From the NCBI RefSeq assembly GCF_027497495.1, contig NZ_CP114205.1, positions 3,658,001-3,722,000 on the forward strand: a stretch of DNA of 64,000 nucleotides, given 5' to 3'. This DNA comes from Streptomyces tubercidicus (GTDB taxonomy: Bacteria > Actinomycetota > Actinomycetes > Streptomycetales > Streptomycetaceae). The notes below the pieces were generated by a model, which saw only the letters and a program-made list of their open reading frames with translations, did no database searches and was not told the origin of the DNA. The position numbers and the translations under genes were made by a program. Below are positions 44,988 through 54,021 of this stretch, piece by piece; positions within the stretch are counted from its first letter, which is position 1; every line of letters begins with the position of its first letter.

Positions 44988-47900
44988 GTGGAAGCCTTGA
45001 GTTCGGACTCAGGGGCACGCACGGCCTTCGCGGAACGTCTCGCGCTGCTGTACAGGGAAGCAGGCAATCCGCCCCTGAAGAAGGTGGCCGAGGCGGTCGT
45101 CCGGCTGCAGCGGGTCGACGAACGCGGGCGGCCCGTACGGGTGTCGGTGCAGCGGATCAGCGACTGGCGGCGGGCCAAGAACGTGCCGGCCCAGTTCGCC
45201 GCCCTCGCGGCGGTGCTGCACGTCCTGATACCCCAGGCACGGCGGCTGCGGCCCGCGCCGGTGTCCGCGGGGCTGTATGACCTGGCGCAGTGGCAGCGGC
45301 TGTGGGAGCGGGCGGTCGCCGGTCCGGCCGGTGACCGCGGTGCCGCGGTGTCGGCGGAGGAGGAAGAAGGCGCGGCGGCCGACGCCGTGGCCGTCTCCGG
45401 TGTGTGCCCGTATCGGGGGCTGGCGTCGTATCGCCGGCAGGACGCCGGGTGGTTCTTCGGGCGGGAGCGGAGCACGGAGGCCCTCGTTGCGCAGTTGCGC
45501 GCGGCGGAGAAGACCGGCGGCCTGGTGATGCTGGTGGGTGCCTCGGGGGCCGGAAAGTCCTCGCTGTTGAACGCCGGGCTGGTGCCCGCGTTGCAGAGGG
45601 GCGCGGCGGGCGACGGGAAGGGGCCGCAGCGGGAGGTGCTGCAATTCGTGCCGGGTGGCGATCCGCTCGCGGAGTTGGCCCGTCGGATCCCGGGGCTGGC
45701 GCGGGTCATCTCTGCCGCGGAGCCGGTGGGAGGCGAGGCGGCGGCAGAGGTCAAGGCGGCGCCAGGGGGCAAGGCGGTGGCGGAGCCCGGTACTCCGCAT
45801 TTTGCGGACGCGGTGCGGGAGGCGGCCGCGGGCTGGGCCCAGCAGCGCGAGACGCCCGCCGCGGCCCGTCCGGTCGTGATCGTGGACCAGTTCGAGGAGA
45901 CCTTCACCCTCTGCTCCGACGAGACGGCCCGGCGCACCTTCATCCAGCTCCTGCATGCCGTGTGCACGCCGTCCGGCCCAGGTGCCCCGGCCCCCGCGCT
46001 CGTCGTCCTCGGCGTACGGGCCGACTTCTACGAGCAGTGCCTCGGGCATCCTGAACTGGCCGATGCGCTGCAGCACCGGCACATGGTGCTCGGGCCGCTG
46101 ACCACTACGGAGCTGCGGGAGACGGTGACCGGCCCGGCCAAGGCCGTGGGCCTGGAACTCGAACCGGGGCTCGCGGAGTTGATCGTCCGGGAGGTCAGTG
46201 CCGGGGGCACCGGCGGGGCGCATGACGCGGGGGTGCTGCCGCTCCTCTCGCACGCCCTGCTGGCCACCTGGCAGCGGCGGAAGGCGGGGCGGCTGACGCT
46301 GTCCGGCTATCGCGCGGCGGGCGGCATCCAGGGAGCGGTGGCGGCGACCGCCGAGCGGGCCTGGTCCGGTCTCGACCCGACGGCCCGTACCGCCGCGCGG
46401 CTGCTGCTCCTCAGGCTGGTCCGGCTGGGCGAGGACACCCAGGCCACCCGTCGGCGGGGCAAGCGTCACCAACTGGCGGGCGAGTCGACGGACCCGGGGA
46501 AGACGGAGGAATCGCTCGAAGCGCTGGTGCACGCCCGTTTGGTGACGCTCGACGCGGAGGCGGTGGAGATCACCCATGAGGCGCTGCTGCACGCCTGGCC
46601 GCGCCTGCGCGACTGGATCGACGAGGACCGGAACGGCAATCTGCTGCGTCAGCGGCTGGAGGAGGACGGCAGGGCCTGGGAGGACTCACAGCGCGACAGC
46701 GCACTGCTCTACCGGGGCTCCCGTCTGGAGCAGGCCCGCACCTGGGCCACCTCCACCGGTGACACCTCGCTGACCCGCAGCGCGGTGGAATTCCTGGCCG
46801 CCTCGGTCAGACTGCGCAAGCGCACCGTCGTGCTGAGCCGTGGCGCGGTGGCGGCGCTGGCCGTCATGACGCTGGTGGCGGTGGGTTCCGCGGTGGTCGC
46901 GCGGCAGCAGCGGGACGACACCGTCTTCGAGCAGGTGCTCGCCCAGGCCGACCGCGCCCAGTACACCGATCCGTCCTTGTCGGCCCAACTCGATCTGGTG
47001 GCACACGCCTTGCGGCCCGGCGACTCGGGCACCAACAACCGGCTGATCTCGATGATGAACGCGCCGCTGGCCACACCGCTGCTGGGCCACACCGGCGCCG
47101 TCTACCTCACCTCGTTCAGCCCGAACGGCCGGATCCTGGCCACCGCCAGTTATGACCGGACCGTCCGCCTGTGGGACGTGGCGGACCGGAGCCGTCCCCG
47201 GCCGCTGGGCAAGCCCCTGACCGGCCATACGAGTTGGGTGAGCACCGCGGTCTTCAGCCCGGACGGACAGACCCTGGCCAGCGCCTCGGACGACGGTACG
47301 GTCCGGCTGTGGGACGTACGGGATCCCCGCCACCCGCACCCGCTCGGGGCGCCCTTGACCGGCCACAACGGCACGGTCTTCCTGCTCGCCTTCAGCCCCG
47401 ACGGGCACACCCTCGCCACGGCCGACGAGGATCACACCGTGCGGCTGTGGGACCTCCGCGACCGGCGGCGGCCGAAGACGCGCGGCACCCTGACCGGCGC
47501 CACCGCCGCCGTACGCGCCGTGGCGTTCAGCCCCGACGGGCGGACGCTGGCGGCCGGTGGCGACGACACCAGCATCAGGCTGTGGGACATGACCGGCAAG
47601 GGCCGGCCGACGTCGGCCGGCACGGTGCTGACCGGCCACACGGGCACGGTGCACTCGGTGGCCTTCAGCCCCGACGGCGACACGCTCGCCAGCGGCAGCA
47701 AGGACAACACCATCAGGCTGTGGAAGGTGGCCTCGGCCCGTCATGCGGAGCCGCTCGGCGCGCCGCTCTACGGGCACACCGGTCCCCTGTGGTCCGTGGC
47801 TTTCAGCCCCGACGGCAACATGCTGGCCGCCGGCAGCGCGGACAGCACGGCGAGCCTGTGGAACGTCAGCGATCCGGCGTTCCCGTCGCAGGTCGGCGAG

Positions 47901-49052
47901 CCGCTCGCGGGCAGCAGCGGGGAGATGTACGCGGTGGGTTTCAGCCCGGACGGGCGGACGCTCGCCACGGGCAGCGGCGACAGCAAGGTCCGGCTCTGGT
48001 CGATACCGACGTCGAACATGGTCGGCCGTATCGGAGCGTTCCGCCCGGACGGGCGGGTGCTCGCCACGGGTGCCGGCGACCGGCGGGTGCGGCTGTGGGA
48101 CGTACGGACTCCGCACCGGCCCGTGGTGCTGGGCAAGCCGTTCACGCCCGGGAAGGGCGATGTGCGGTCGCTGGTGTTCTTCCCCGACGGCCGCACGCTC
48201 GCGGTGCATATGGGGAGCCAGGCGGTGGCGCTGTGGAACGTCGCCGACCCCGCCCATCCGGTCCCGTACGGGAAGCCCGCCGCGCTGCGGACCCGCTTCG
48301 TGGGCCCTGACGCACTGGCCATCAGCCCCGACGGGCGCACCCTGGCCAGCGCCTATGACGACCACACCATTCAGCTGTGGGACGTCAGCGACCCTTCTCA
48401 TATGCGCCGGCTCGGCGCGCCGCTCACCGGGCACGAGGGGTACGTCAACTCCCTCGTCTTCAGCCCGGACGGGCGGACGCTCGCCAGTGGTAGCGCGGAC
48501 GACACCGTACGGCTCTGGAACGTCACCGACCCGCGTCATGCCGCCCTGTCCGGCGCGCCGCTCAGGGGACACCTCGGCCCCGTCAACGCGCTCGCCTACA
48601 GCCCGGACGGCCACACACTGGCCAGCGGCAGCGACGATGACACCGTACGGCTCTGGAATACCACCGACCCCCGTAAGGCGACCCGGCTGGGCGCCCCGCT
48701 CATGGGCCACACCGAAGCGGTCGTGTCGCTGACGTTCAGCAAGGGCGGCCACACCCTGGCGAGCGGCGGCAACGACAACACGGTCCGGTTCTGGGACGTC
48801 ACCACACCGTCCGAGGCCGCTCCTATCGGACAGTCGACGAGCCCCAACGCCAAGACGGGCAATTTCCTGTCGTTCAGCCCCCATAGCCGCATGCTCGGGG
48901 TGTCGAGCGGCGCGGGCACCGTCCGGCTGTGGAACCTGGACGCCGACAAGGCAATTCGCCGTATTTGCTCGACCACCCGGGGTGTTCTGACGCCGGAGAA
49001 ATGGCACGAGTATCTGCCCCATCTCGACTACGCGCCGCCGTGCGACAAGTAA
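44988..49052 (+). CDS. HTH-STAND NTPase-WD40 giant protein
   Basis: The 1354-residue protein has four parts. An N-terminal HTH-like domain (about 5-85, with VSVQRISDWRRAKNVPAQF) comes first. A nSTAND1-type NTPase follows, beginning CPYRGLASYRRQDAGWFFGRE, with Walker A GASGAGKSSLLN near residue 185 and Walker B DQFEE near 300. One transmembrane helix lies near 615-640. From about residue 695 there are 14 WD40 repeats (FSPDGxTLASGSxDxTVRLWD), enough for two seven-bladed propellers. STAND proteins are signalling switches and several are phage-defence sensors; here the ligand and output are unknown. GTG start after GGGGGACGTAGGG. Two hairpins and a MITE end follow the stop. Confidence 0.88.
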   Translation: MEALSSDSGARTAFAERLALLYREAGNPPLKKVAEAVVRLQRVDERGRPVRVSVQRISDWRRAKNVPAQFAALAAVLHVLIPQARRLRPAPVSAGLYDLAQWQRLWERAVAGPAGDRGAAVSAEEEEGAAADAVAVSGVCPYRGLASYRRQDAGWFFGRERSTEALVAQLRAAEKTGGLVMLVGASGAGKSSLLNAGLVPALQRGAAGDGKGPQREVLQFVPGGDPLAELARRIPGLARVISAAEPVGGEAAAEVKAAPGGKAVAEPGTPHFADAVREAAAGWAQQRETPAAARPVVIVDQFEETFTLCSDETARRTFIQLLHAVCTPSGPGAPAPALVVLGVRADFYEQCLGHPELADALQHRHMVLGPLTTTELRETVTGPAKAVGLELEPGLAELIVREVSAGGTGGAHDAGVLPLLSHALLATWQRRKAGRLTLSGYRAAGGIQGAVAATAERAWSGLDPTARTAARLLLLRLVRLGEDTQATRRRGKRHQLAGESTDPGKTEESLEALVHARLVTLDAEAVEITHEALLHAWPRLRDWIDEDRNGNLLRQRLEEDGRAWEDSQRDSALLYRGSRLEQARTWATSTGDTSLTRSAVEFLAASVRLRKRTVVLSRGAVAALAVMTLVAVGSAVVARQQRDDTVFEQVLAQADRAQYTDPSLSAQLDLVAHALRPGDSGTNNRLISMMNAPLATPLLGHTGAVYLTSFSPNGRILATASYDRTVRLWDVADRSRPRPLGKPLTGHTSWVSTAVFSPDGQTLASASDDGTVRLWDVRDPRHPHPLGAPLTGHNGTVFLLAFSPDGHTLATADEDHTVRLWDLRDRRRPKTRGTLTGATAAVRAVAFSPDGRTLAAGGDDTSIRLWDMTGKGRPTSAGTVLTGHTGTVHSVAFSPDGDTLASGSKDNTIRLWKVASARHAEPLGAPLYGHTGPLWSVAFSPDGNMLAAGSADSTASLWNVSDPAFPSQVGEPLAGSSGEMYAVGFSPDGRTLATGSGDSKVRLWSIPTSNMVGRIGAFRPDGRVLATGAGDRRVRLWDVRTPHRPVVLGKPFTPGKGDVRSLVFFPDGRTLAVHMGSQAVALWNVADPAHPVPYGKPAALRTRFVGPDALAISPDGRTLASAYDDHTIQLWDVSDPSHMRRLGAPLTGHEGYVNSLVFSPDGRTLASGSADDTVRLWNVTDPRHAALSGAPLRGHLGPVNALAYSPDGHTLASGSDDDTVRLWNTTDPRKATRLGAPLMGHTEAVVSLTFSKGGHTLASGGNDNTVRFWDVTTPSEAAPIGQSTSPNAKTGNFLSFSPHSRMLGVSSGAGTVRLWNLDADKAIRRICSTTRGVLTPEKWHEYLPHLDYAPPCDK

Positions 49053-49058
49053 CGGCGT

Positions 49059-49075
49059 CTAAGGGCTGTCCCGTA
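49059..49075. repeat. Solo 17-bp end of the MITE-like element
   Basis: CTAAGGGCTGTCCCGTA matches 27798-27814 exactly and starts six bases after the STAND gene's stop. No matching right end is found nearby. Confidence 0.7.
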
Positions 49076-49098
49076 GCCTCGGCCGAACGGCGTGGAGT

Positions 49099-49135
49099 GC
49101 GGCGTCAGCCGGTGCCGACGCCCGGCTGACGCCGC
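49099..49135 (+). terminator. Terminator after STAND-WD40 gene
   Basis: A perfect 14-bp stem (GCGGCGTCAGCCGG and complement) with a 9-base loop. Confidence 0.75.
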
Positions 49136-49257
49136 GACCGCCACCTGGTCATTTCCGCCCCTGTCGGCCCCCGCCACGTGACGCCAACCACAACTCCGCG
49201 TTCCACTTCCTCAGTTAGCTCCCACCACGCGGTCAGCCTTGCTACTCTTGGCCGCAG

Positions 49258-49301
49258 CCCGATCGCTGGTGCATCCCCCGTCGCCAGCGATCGGGCGTTT
49301 T
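49258..49301 (+). ncRNA. Candidate short RNA ending in an intrinsic terminator
   Basis: A perfect 12-bp stem (CCCGATCGCTGG and complement) with a 14-base loop is followed by GCGTTTTC, one of the few T-tracts in the window. A TACTCT hexamer at 49243-49248 just upstream could be a promoter -10, giving a transcript of roughly 50 bases. It could equally be a regulatory leader hairpin for the glycosyltransferase gene. The rest of 49053-49569 shows no gene. Confidence 0.4.
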
Positions 49302-49569
49302 CATGCCCCGGCCCATTGCGAGGGCGCTTTGGCTGCGGCGGGGAAGACGATTCACGGCCACGTGGTCGCGAGTTCACCCACCACTACCTCCACTGCCTCC
49401 ACTCAAGAAACAGCCGTCCCCACTCAAGAAGAACCGCCGGGGTCGATTTCCCGCCGCCGGAAAATCGCCCCCTCATCAACACCCCTTGCTGAGCCCTAAG
49501 GTGCCGTTGCTGACTAGCGGAGCCATGGAGCCGTCCGGCGGTGAGCCGGTCAGGAAGGTGGTAAGTGCC

Positions 49570-50328
49570 GTGCGCCGGTGCATCATCATCGTCACTGCCG
49601 TCCATCCGCCCTCGGCGCACTTCCTGCCGGAGGCCCACCGGTCGCTCTGTTGCCAGGAGCTCCCTGACGGATGGGAATGGCACTGGGTCATCCAGGAGGA
49701 CGGACGCAGTGACCAGGTCGCTCCGCATGTGCCCGACGACGAACGGGTGACCTTCCGACAGGGGCGGCCCGGCGGCCCCGGTGTCGCCCGCACCATGGCC
49801 CTCGCCCATACGGAGGGCGAATACCTCAAGGTGCTGGACGCCGACGACCAGTTAGCGCCCGGCGCGCTCGCCCGCGACCTGGCGGCCCTGGAAGGCGACC
49901 ACAGCCTCGGCTGGGCGACCTCCCGCGCCCTCGACCTGCTGCCCGACGGCTCCACCACCGGCTTTCCCGGCGACCCCGAGCCGGGCCCGATCGAGCGCGG
50001 AGCCGTACTCGACTTCTGGAAGGCGAACGACTTCCGCGCCCAGGTCCACCCGGCGACCCTCTTCATGTGCCGCGACCTGGTGCTCGCCCTCGGCGGCTGG
50101 ACCGCGCTGCCGGCCTCCGAGGACACCGGCCTGCTCCTGGCCCTCAACGCCACGAGCCGCGGCTGGTTCTCCTCCGAGGTCGGCCTCCACTACCGCAAGT
50201 GGCACGGCCAGGCGACCGGCCAGCCCTCGCACACCGACACCGCCGAACGCGAGGCCCGCATGGCGGTCGTGGAGGCCAGGGCCAGACAGCTCGCGCATTT
50301 CAGGTGGCGGTATCGGGGTGGGGGGTGA
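49570..50328 (+). CDS. Family 2 glycosyltransferase
   Basis: The cytoplasmic protein of about 252 residues has a GT-A fold: IIIVTAVHPPSAHFLPEAHRSL at the N-terminus, GPGVARTMALAHTEGEYLKVLDADDQL with the DxD metal site, and SEDTGLLLALN as the acceptor-side acidic motif. The sugar and acceptor are unknown. I chose GTG 49570 for the GGTGG site eight bases upstream; GTG 49558 and ATG 49525 are in frame. It converges with the FkbM gene 12 bp away. Confidence 0.82.
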   Translation: MRRCIIIVTAVHPPSAHFLPEAHRSLCCQELPDGWEWHWVIQEDGRSDQVAPHVPDDERVTFRQGRPGGPGVARTMALAHTEGEYLKVLDADDQLAPGALARDLAALEGDHSLGWATSRALDLLPDGSTTGFPGDPEPGPIERGAVLDFWKANDFRAQVHPATLFMCRDLVLALGGWTALPASEDTGLLLALNATSRGWFSSEVGLHYRKWHGQATGQPSHTDTAEREARMAVVEARARQLAHFRWRYRGGG

Positions 50329-50340
50329 GGGGGCCCGCTC

Positions 50341-51264
50341 TCAAGGCAGCGTTTCCGCATCGACTCGCGAGAAGATCACATCGCTCTCCTCCACCACCGG
50401 CCCGCGCCACCGCACCGCCACCCCCGCCGAGGGGCGCAGCGCCTTCGGGTAGCTGCCCGGGTCGTAGTTGTTGGTGAGGCGATAGGCGTGGAAACCGTGA
50501 TCGCGCATCGTCTTGAGCAGATCGTCGGCCGATTCGCCCAGGGCCGCCATGCGTTTCGGGGTTACTTCGATGGTGAGCTCCGCGTCCGGGCGGAGTTTGT
50601 CGAGCAGGGGGGTCAGGCCGCGGATCACGGCTCCCTCGGCGCCCTCTACATCGATTTTGATGACACGGGCCGAGGTGATGTCGTCCGGATCGAGGATTTC
50701 GGGGAGCGGGCGTGCCTCGATATCGAGCCTGCTCTCCGCCTGTCCTTCGTACGGGATGATGCTGGCGGCGCCCGAATTGTGTGAGCTCGCCATGGTGAGG
50801 GTGACGGTCTTGCGCTCGTCGGCGACCGCGGTGTTGAGGGCGCGGAGTTGATGGCAGGCGTTCATCTCGGCGTGCCGGAGCAGCTTGGCGTGAATTGCCG
50901 GTGAGGCCTCGATCGCGACTACCCGGCCCCGGTCGCCGACGAGGTGTGCGGCGAGCAGGCTGAAGTAGCCGATATTGGCGCCGACGTCGATATAGGTGTC
51001 TCCCGGGCGGAGCCGGCGCTGGAGCCAGTGGGTCATATGGGGCTCCCACACGCCGAACATATACACATAGCGCTGGATCAGGTCCTGGGTATCCACGGCC
51101 ATCGCGGCGCCGAATCGCGTACGGACGACCCTCTGGCGCGGAAGGCGCCGTAACCATGGATTGAGGCATTGCCTGGCGAATGCTCCCTTGCCCAGCGTTC
51201 CGGGGGCGTCCCGCAGATAGCCGCGTCCGAGAGTAATCAGCGTCTCACTTATGGTGTTGCGCAC
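50341..51264 (-). CDS. FkbM family methyltransferase
   Basis: The 307-residue class I methyltransferase has motif I IDVGANIGYFSLLAA, acidic VVAIEASP, and VIKIDVEGAEGAVIRGL, the FkbM signature. Such enzymes O-methylate sugars or polyketides. GTG at 51264 with AAAGGCAG upstream. It faces a glycosyltransferase gene, and the pair could modify the same glycan. The divergent neighbour encodes an Ala-rich protein. Confidence 0.88.
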   Translation of the reverse strand: MRNTISETLITLGRGYLRDAPGTLGKGAFARQCLNPWLRRLPRQRVVRTRFGAAMAVDTQDLIQRYVYMFGVWEPHMTHWLQRRLRPGDTYIDVGANIGYFSLLAAHLVGDRGRVVAIEASPAIHAKLLRHAEMNACHQLRALNTAVADERKTVTLTMASSHNSGAASIIPYEGQAESRLDIEARPLPEILDPDDITSARVIKIDVEGAEGAVIRGLTPLLDKLRPDAELTIEVTPKRMAALGESADDLLKTMRDHGFHAYRLTNNYDPGSYPKALRPSAGVAVRWRGPVVEESDVIFSRVDAETLP

Positions 51265-51451
51265 CGATCGTCTGCCTTTCCGCCGGCTTCCGCCGGAACC
51301 GTGGAAGTCGAGCGCCGCTCTGGTCTGTTGTGGCCCGTCGTGCCACCCTGCGCGACACCCGCAGTGTGGTCCCGGAAAACGCAGTGCACCGGGCCGACAA
51401 GGGAAATTCAGCCAACGCAGCACTGTCGCTCTGACAGACAAGGAGACGGCA

Positions 51452-52000
51452 ATGAGCGAGTTCCACGGAGATGAGCAGTCACACGGAGCGGAGCAGCAGG
51501 ACGCGGGGCAGGCCCAGGCCACCCTGAGCAGCCATGGAACGGCGGTGAGGAGTGGCGAGGAGGCGCTCAGGGAGCGTCATGTCGCGCGGGCGCACAGCGC
51601 CTCGGCCCGTACCAGGGGCGCCTGCCGCTGTGCGGGTGTCGAGGCGGATCCGGCCGCTGTGATCGCCGTACCGACGGAGGCCGCCTCGAAGGCCGCCAAC
51701 GCCCTTCGCCTGTCCGCCGATGCGCTCGCCGCGCTGGCCGACGGGGCGCCGGACCCCGCGGCCGATGCCCGTCATGCCCGGAACGCTGCCGCCGCCTCCG
51801 TACTGGCCGCCCAGATCGCGCGGTCCCATGGCACCGGCGCGCTCTCCGATGCCGCGTACCAGGCCGCCCTCAAGGCATCGCAGGCCGCCGGCCTGGCCGC
51901 GGGGAAGGAGGGCCTGGGCAGGAGCGAGGTGCTCAACGCCGAGGCGGAGGCGGCCGAGACAGCCGCCGTCGCCGCCGCGGAGGCCGCGGGCTGGCTGTAG
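51452..52000 (+). CDS. Ala-rich protein of unknown function
   Basis: The 182-residue protein begins MSEFHGDEQSHGAEQQ. It is acidic and Gln/His-rich at first and then strongly helical and Ala-rich (over a third Ala after residue 70), with repeated AAA/ASKAA segments and one CRC motif. There is no signal peptide or membrane helix. AAGGAGA lies six bases before the ATG. It is not recognised; it could be a helical bundle or coiled-coil structural protein. Confidence 0.65.
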   Translation: MSEFHGDEQSHGAEQQDAGQAQATLSSHGTAVRSGEEALRERHVARAHSASARTRGACRCAGVEADPAAVIAVPTEAASKAANALRLSADALAALADGAPDPAADARHARNAAAASVLAAQIARSHGTGALSDAAYQAALKASQAAGLAAGKEGLGRSEVLNAEAEAAETAAVAAAEAAGWL

Positions 52001-52113
52001 GGCCTGCCGTGACCTGCCCGGCACCGTCGGCCGCGATGGGGACGGTGCCGGGCAGGCCCGGCGTGCGTGGCGCGGTCGGTGCGGGGCAGGCCCGGTGTGC
52101 GTGACCCGGCCGG

Positions 52114-53331
52114 TCAGCCCTGGTCGAAGGGGAGTTCCAGCATCCGGATGGCGTTGCCGCGCAGGAGTTTGTACGTCACCTCGTCGGAAAGGCCCGCCAT
52201 GTGCTCGGCCGCCACCTGCTTGGTGTGCGGCCAGGTCGAGTCGACGTGCGGGTAGTCCGTCTCGAAGGTGGCGTTGTTGACGCCCACGGTCTCGATCGCG
52301 TCGACGCCGTGCCGGTCACGGAAGAAGCAGCAGAAGATCTGCCGGTAGTAGTAGAAGGACGGCGGCTCGGGGATCAGGTCCTTCACCCCGCCCCACGCCC
52401 GGTGCTCCTCCCAGACGTCATCGGCGCGCTCCAGGGCGTACGGGATCCACCCCATCTGGCCCTCGCTGTAGGCGAGTTTGAGCCGCGGGAACTTCACGAG
52501 GACGCCACTGAAGAGGAAGTCCATCATCGAGGCCATCGCGTTGTTGAAGCTCAGGGACGCCTGCACGGCCGGAGGTGCGTCCGGGGAGGCCGCCGGCATC
52601 TGGGACGACGAGCCGATGTGCATGTTGACGACCGTGCCGGTCTCCTCGCACGCGGCGAAGAACGGGTCCCAGTACCCGCAGTGGATGGACGGCAGCCCGA
52701 GGTACGTGGGAATCTCGCTGAAGGTCACCGCGCGCACCCCGCGCGCGGCATTGCGCCGGATCTCGGCGACGGCCAGATCGATGTCCCACAGCGGGATGAG
52801 GCACAGCGGAATCAGCCGTCCCCCGCTGTCCCCGCACCACTCCTCCACCATCCAGTCGTTGTACGCCCGTACGCAGGCCAGCCCGACCTCCTTGTCCTCG
52901 GCCTCGGCGAAGGTCTGCCCGCAGAAGCGCGGGAACGTCGGGAAGCAGAGCGACGCCTCCACGTGGTTGACGTCCATGTCCGCCAGCCGGGCCTTGGGGT
53001 CCCAGCATCCGCGCCGCATCTGTTCCCGGGTGATCCCGTCCAGCGTCATCTCGTCGCGGGAGAAGCCCACGGCGGCAATGATGCGCTTGTACGGGAAGAT
53101 CAGCCCCTCGTACTCCCACCAGTCCGTGATCTGCCCCTCGGGGTCCGTCGTGAAGCGGTACTTCCCGCCGACATACGCCAGCTCGCCGATTCCTGCGGTG
53201 AAGGGCTTCGGGCCCCGGTCCTGGTACTTCTTCGGAAGCCAGGTCTTGAAGAGGTGCGCGGGCTCGATCACGTGATCATCCACGCTGATGACCTTGGGAA
53301 GCTCCGCCGTGCCGCTCTCGTTGCTGATCAC
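52114..53331 (-). CDS. Amidohydrolase-2 family metal-dependent hydrolase
   Basis: The 405-residue protein has the TIM-barrel amidohydrolase pattern: SVDDHVIEP with the DxH metal pair, NMHIGSSSQMP with another ligand His, and ETDYPHVDSTWP with the catalytic Asp, as in ACMSD/o-pyrocatechuate-decarboxylase relatives. It is probably a decarboxylase or hydrolase of aromatic or acyl compounds. I chose GTG 53331 with GGGGG six bases upstream; ATG 53391 is in frame but would place an operator-like site inside the gene. Confidence 0.88.
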   Translation of the reverse strand: MISNESGTAELPKVISVDDHVIEPAHLFKTWLPKKYQDRGPKPFTAGIGELAYVGGKYRFTTDPEGQITDWWEYEGLIFPYKRIIAAVGFSRDEMTLDGITREQMRRGCWDPKARLADMDVNHVEASLCFPTFPRFCGQTFAEAEDKEVGLACVRAYNDWMVEEWCGDSGGRLIPLCLIPLWDIDLAVAEIRRNAARGVRAVTFSEIPTYLGLPSIHCGYWDPFFAACEETGTVVNMHIGSSSQMPAASPDAPPAVQASLSFNNAMASMMDFLFSGVLVKFPRLKLAYSEGQMGWIPYALERADDVWEEHRAWGGVKDLIPEPPSFYYYRQIFCCFFRDRHGVDAIETVGVNNATFETDYPHVDSTWPHTKQVAAEHMAGLSDEVTYKLLRGNAIRMLELPFDQG

Positions 53332-53379
53332 GCTGTACCCCCAACTGCCTGCCGGATGGTCGCGCCGCCGGACCGATAT

Positions 53380-53394
53380 CTGACGACCCATCAG
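53380..53394. promoter_or_regulatory. Imperfect second copy of operator motif
   Basis: CTGACG-ACC-CATCAG matches the core of the 53474 palindrome with one mismatched pair and the same three-base spacer. Confidence 0.45.
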
Positions 53395-53473
53395 TTCGGA
53401 GGTTATGGGCTCACCGTTGCGACGACAAGGCGGGGCCGGGAACTCCACCCCCTTGCGGTATCGCGCAACGTCC

Positions 53474-53500
53474 GCTGAACTGACGCATCGTCAGTTCAGC
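53474..53500. promoter_or_regulatory. Perfect 27-bp palindrome, TetR-type operator
   Basis: Arms GCTGAACTGACG and CGTCAGTTCAGC are exact complements around a CAT spacer. It lies 25 bp before the doxX-like start in the divergent region with the amidohydrolase, well placed to control both genes. Confidence 0.75.
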
Positions 53501-53524
53501 TTCGGGAGGAGTCGAGGGGACAGC

Positions 53525-53974
53525 ATGCAAACGATCTGGCTCAGCGGTGCCGAGTGGTTCGCCGTCCTCCGTATCGGCCTGGGGCTGTGGTGGCTGGAGA
53601 GCTGGCGCCACAAGGACAAGAAGAGCTGGTTCGCCGGCGGCGGCATCACCTGGGCGGCCGGTATCGCCGCCGACCACCGATGGCCGGTGATCCGGAAGAG
53701 CTTCGACCGCTTCGTGCGGCCGCACCCCCGTTTGATGGCCTACCTCGTCGCCTACGCGGAGCTGGCACTCGGCCTCGGCCTGATCGTGGGCTTCCTGACA
53801 CCGATAGCCCTGGCCGCCGGGGCCGTGCTCAACCTGATCTACCTCGCCCTGATGATCCACGACTGGGCGGAGCAGGGCCAGAACCTGATGATGCTGCTGA
53901 TCTCCCTCACCGCCCTGCTCGCCATGAGCTGGCAGAGCTGGTCGGTGGACGGGGTGTGGGGGTTGTTCTTGTGA
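53525..53974 (+). CDS. DoxX-like membrane protein
   Basis: The 149-residue protein has four transmembrane helices, an amphipathic N-terminus, YLVAYAELALGLGLIVGFLTPIALAAG and NLIYLALMIHDWAEQGQNLMMLL, typical of the DoxX/TQO-small family, whose members take part in membrane redox processes. GGGAGGAG lies upstream of the ATG. It is divergent from the amidohydrolase gene. Confidence 0.85.
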   Translation: MQTIWLSGAEWFAVLRIGLGLWWLESWRHKDKKSWFAGGGITWAAGIAADHRWPVIRKSFDRFVRPHPRLMAYLVAYAELALGLGLIVGFLTPIALAAGAVLNLIYLALMIHDWAEQGQNLMMLLISLTALLAMSWQSWSVDGVWGLFL

Positions 53975-54021
53975 CGGTCGGCCCGTGACAACCGGTCGCC
54001 CCCGCCGTCACCGGACGGCTG

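Noticed and set aside
46686..49022. A 778-codon open frame antisense to the WD40 repeats
   Set aside because: The repeat structure of the sense gene keeps the antisense frame open; no coding features of its own.
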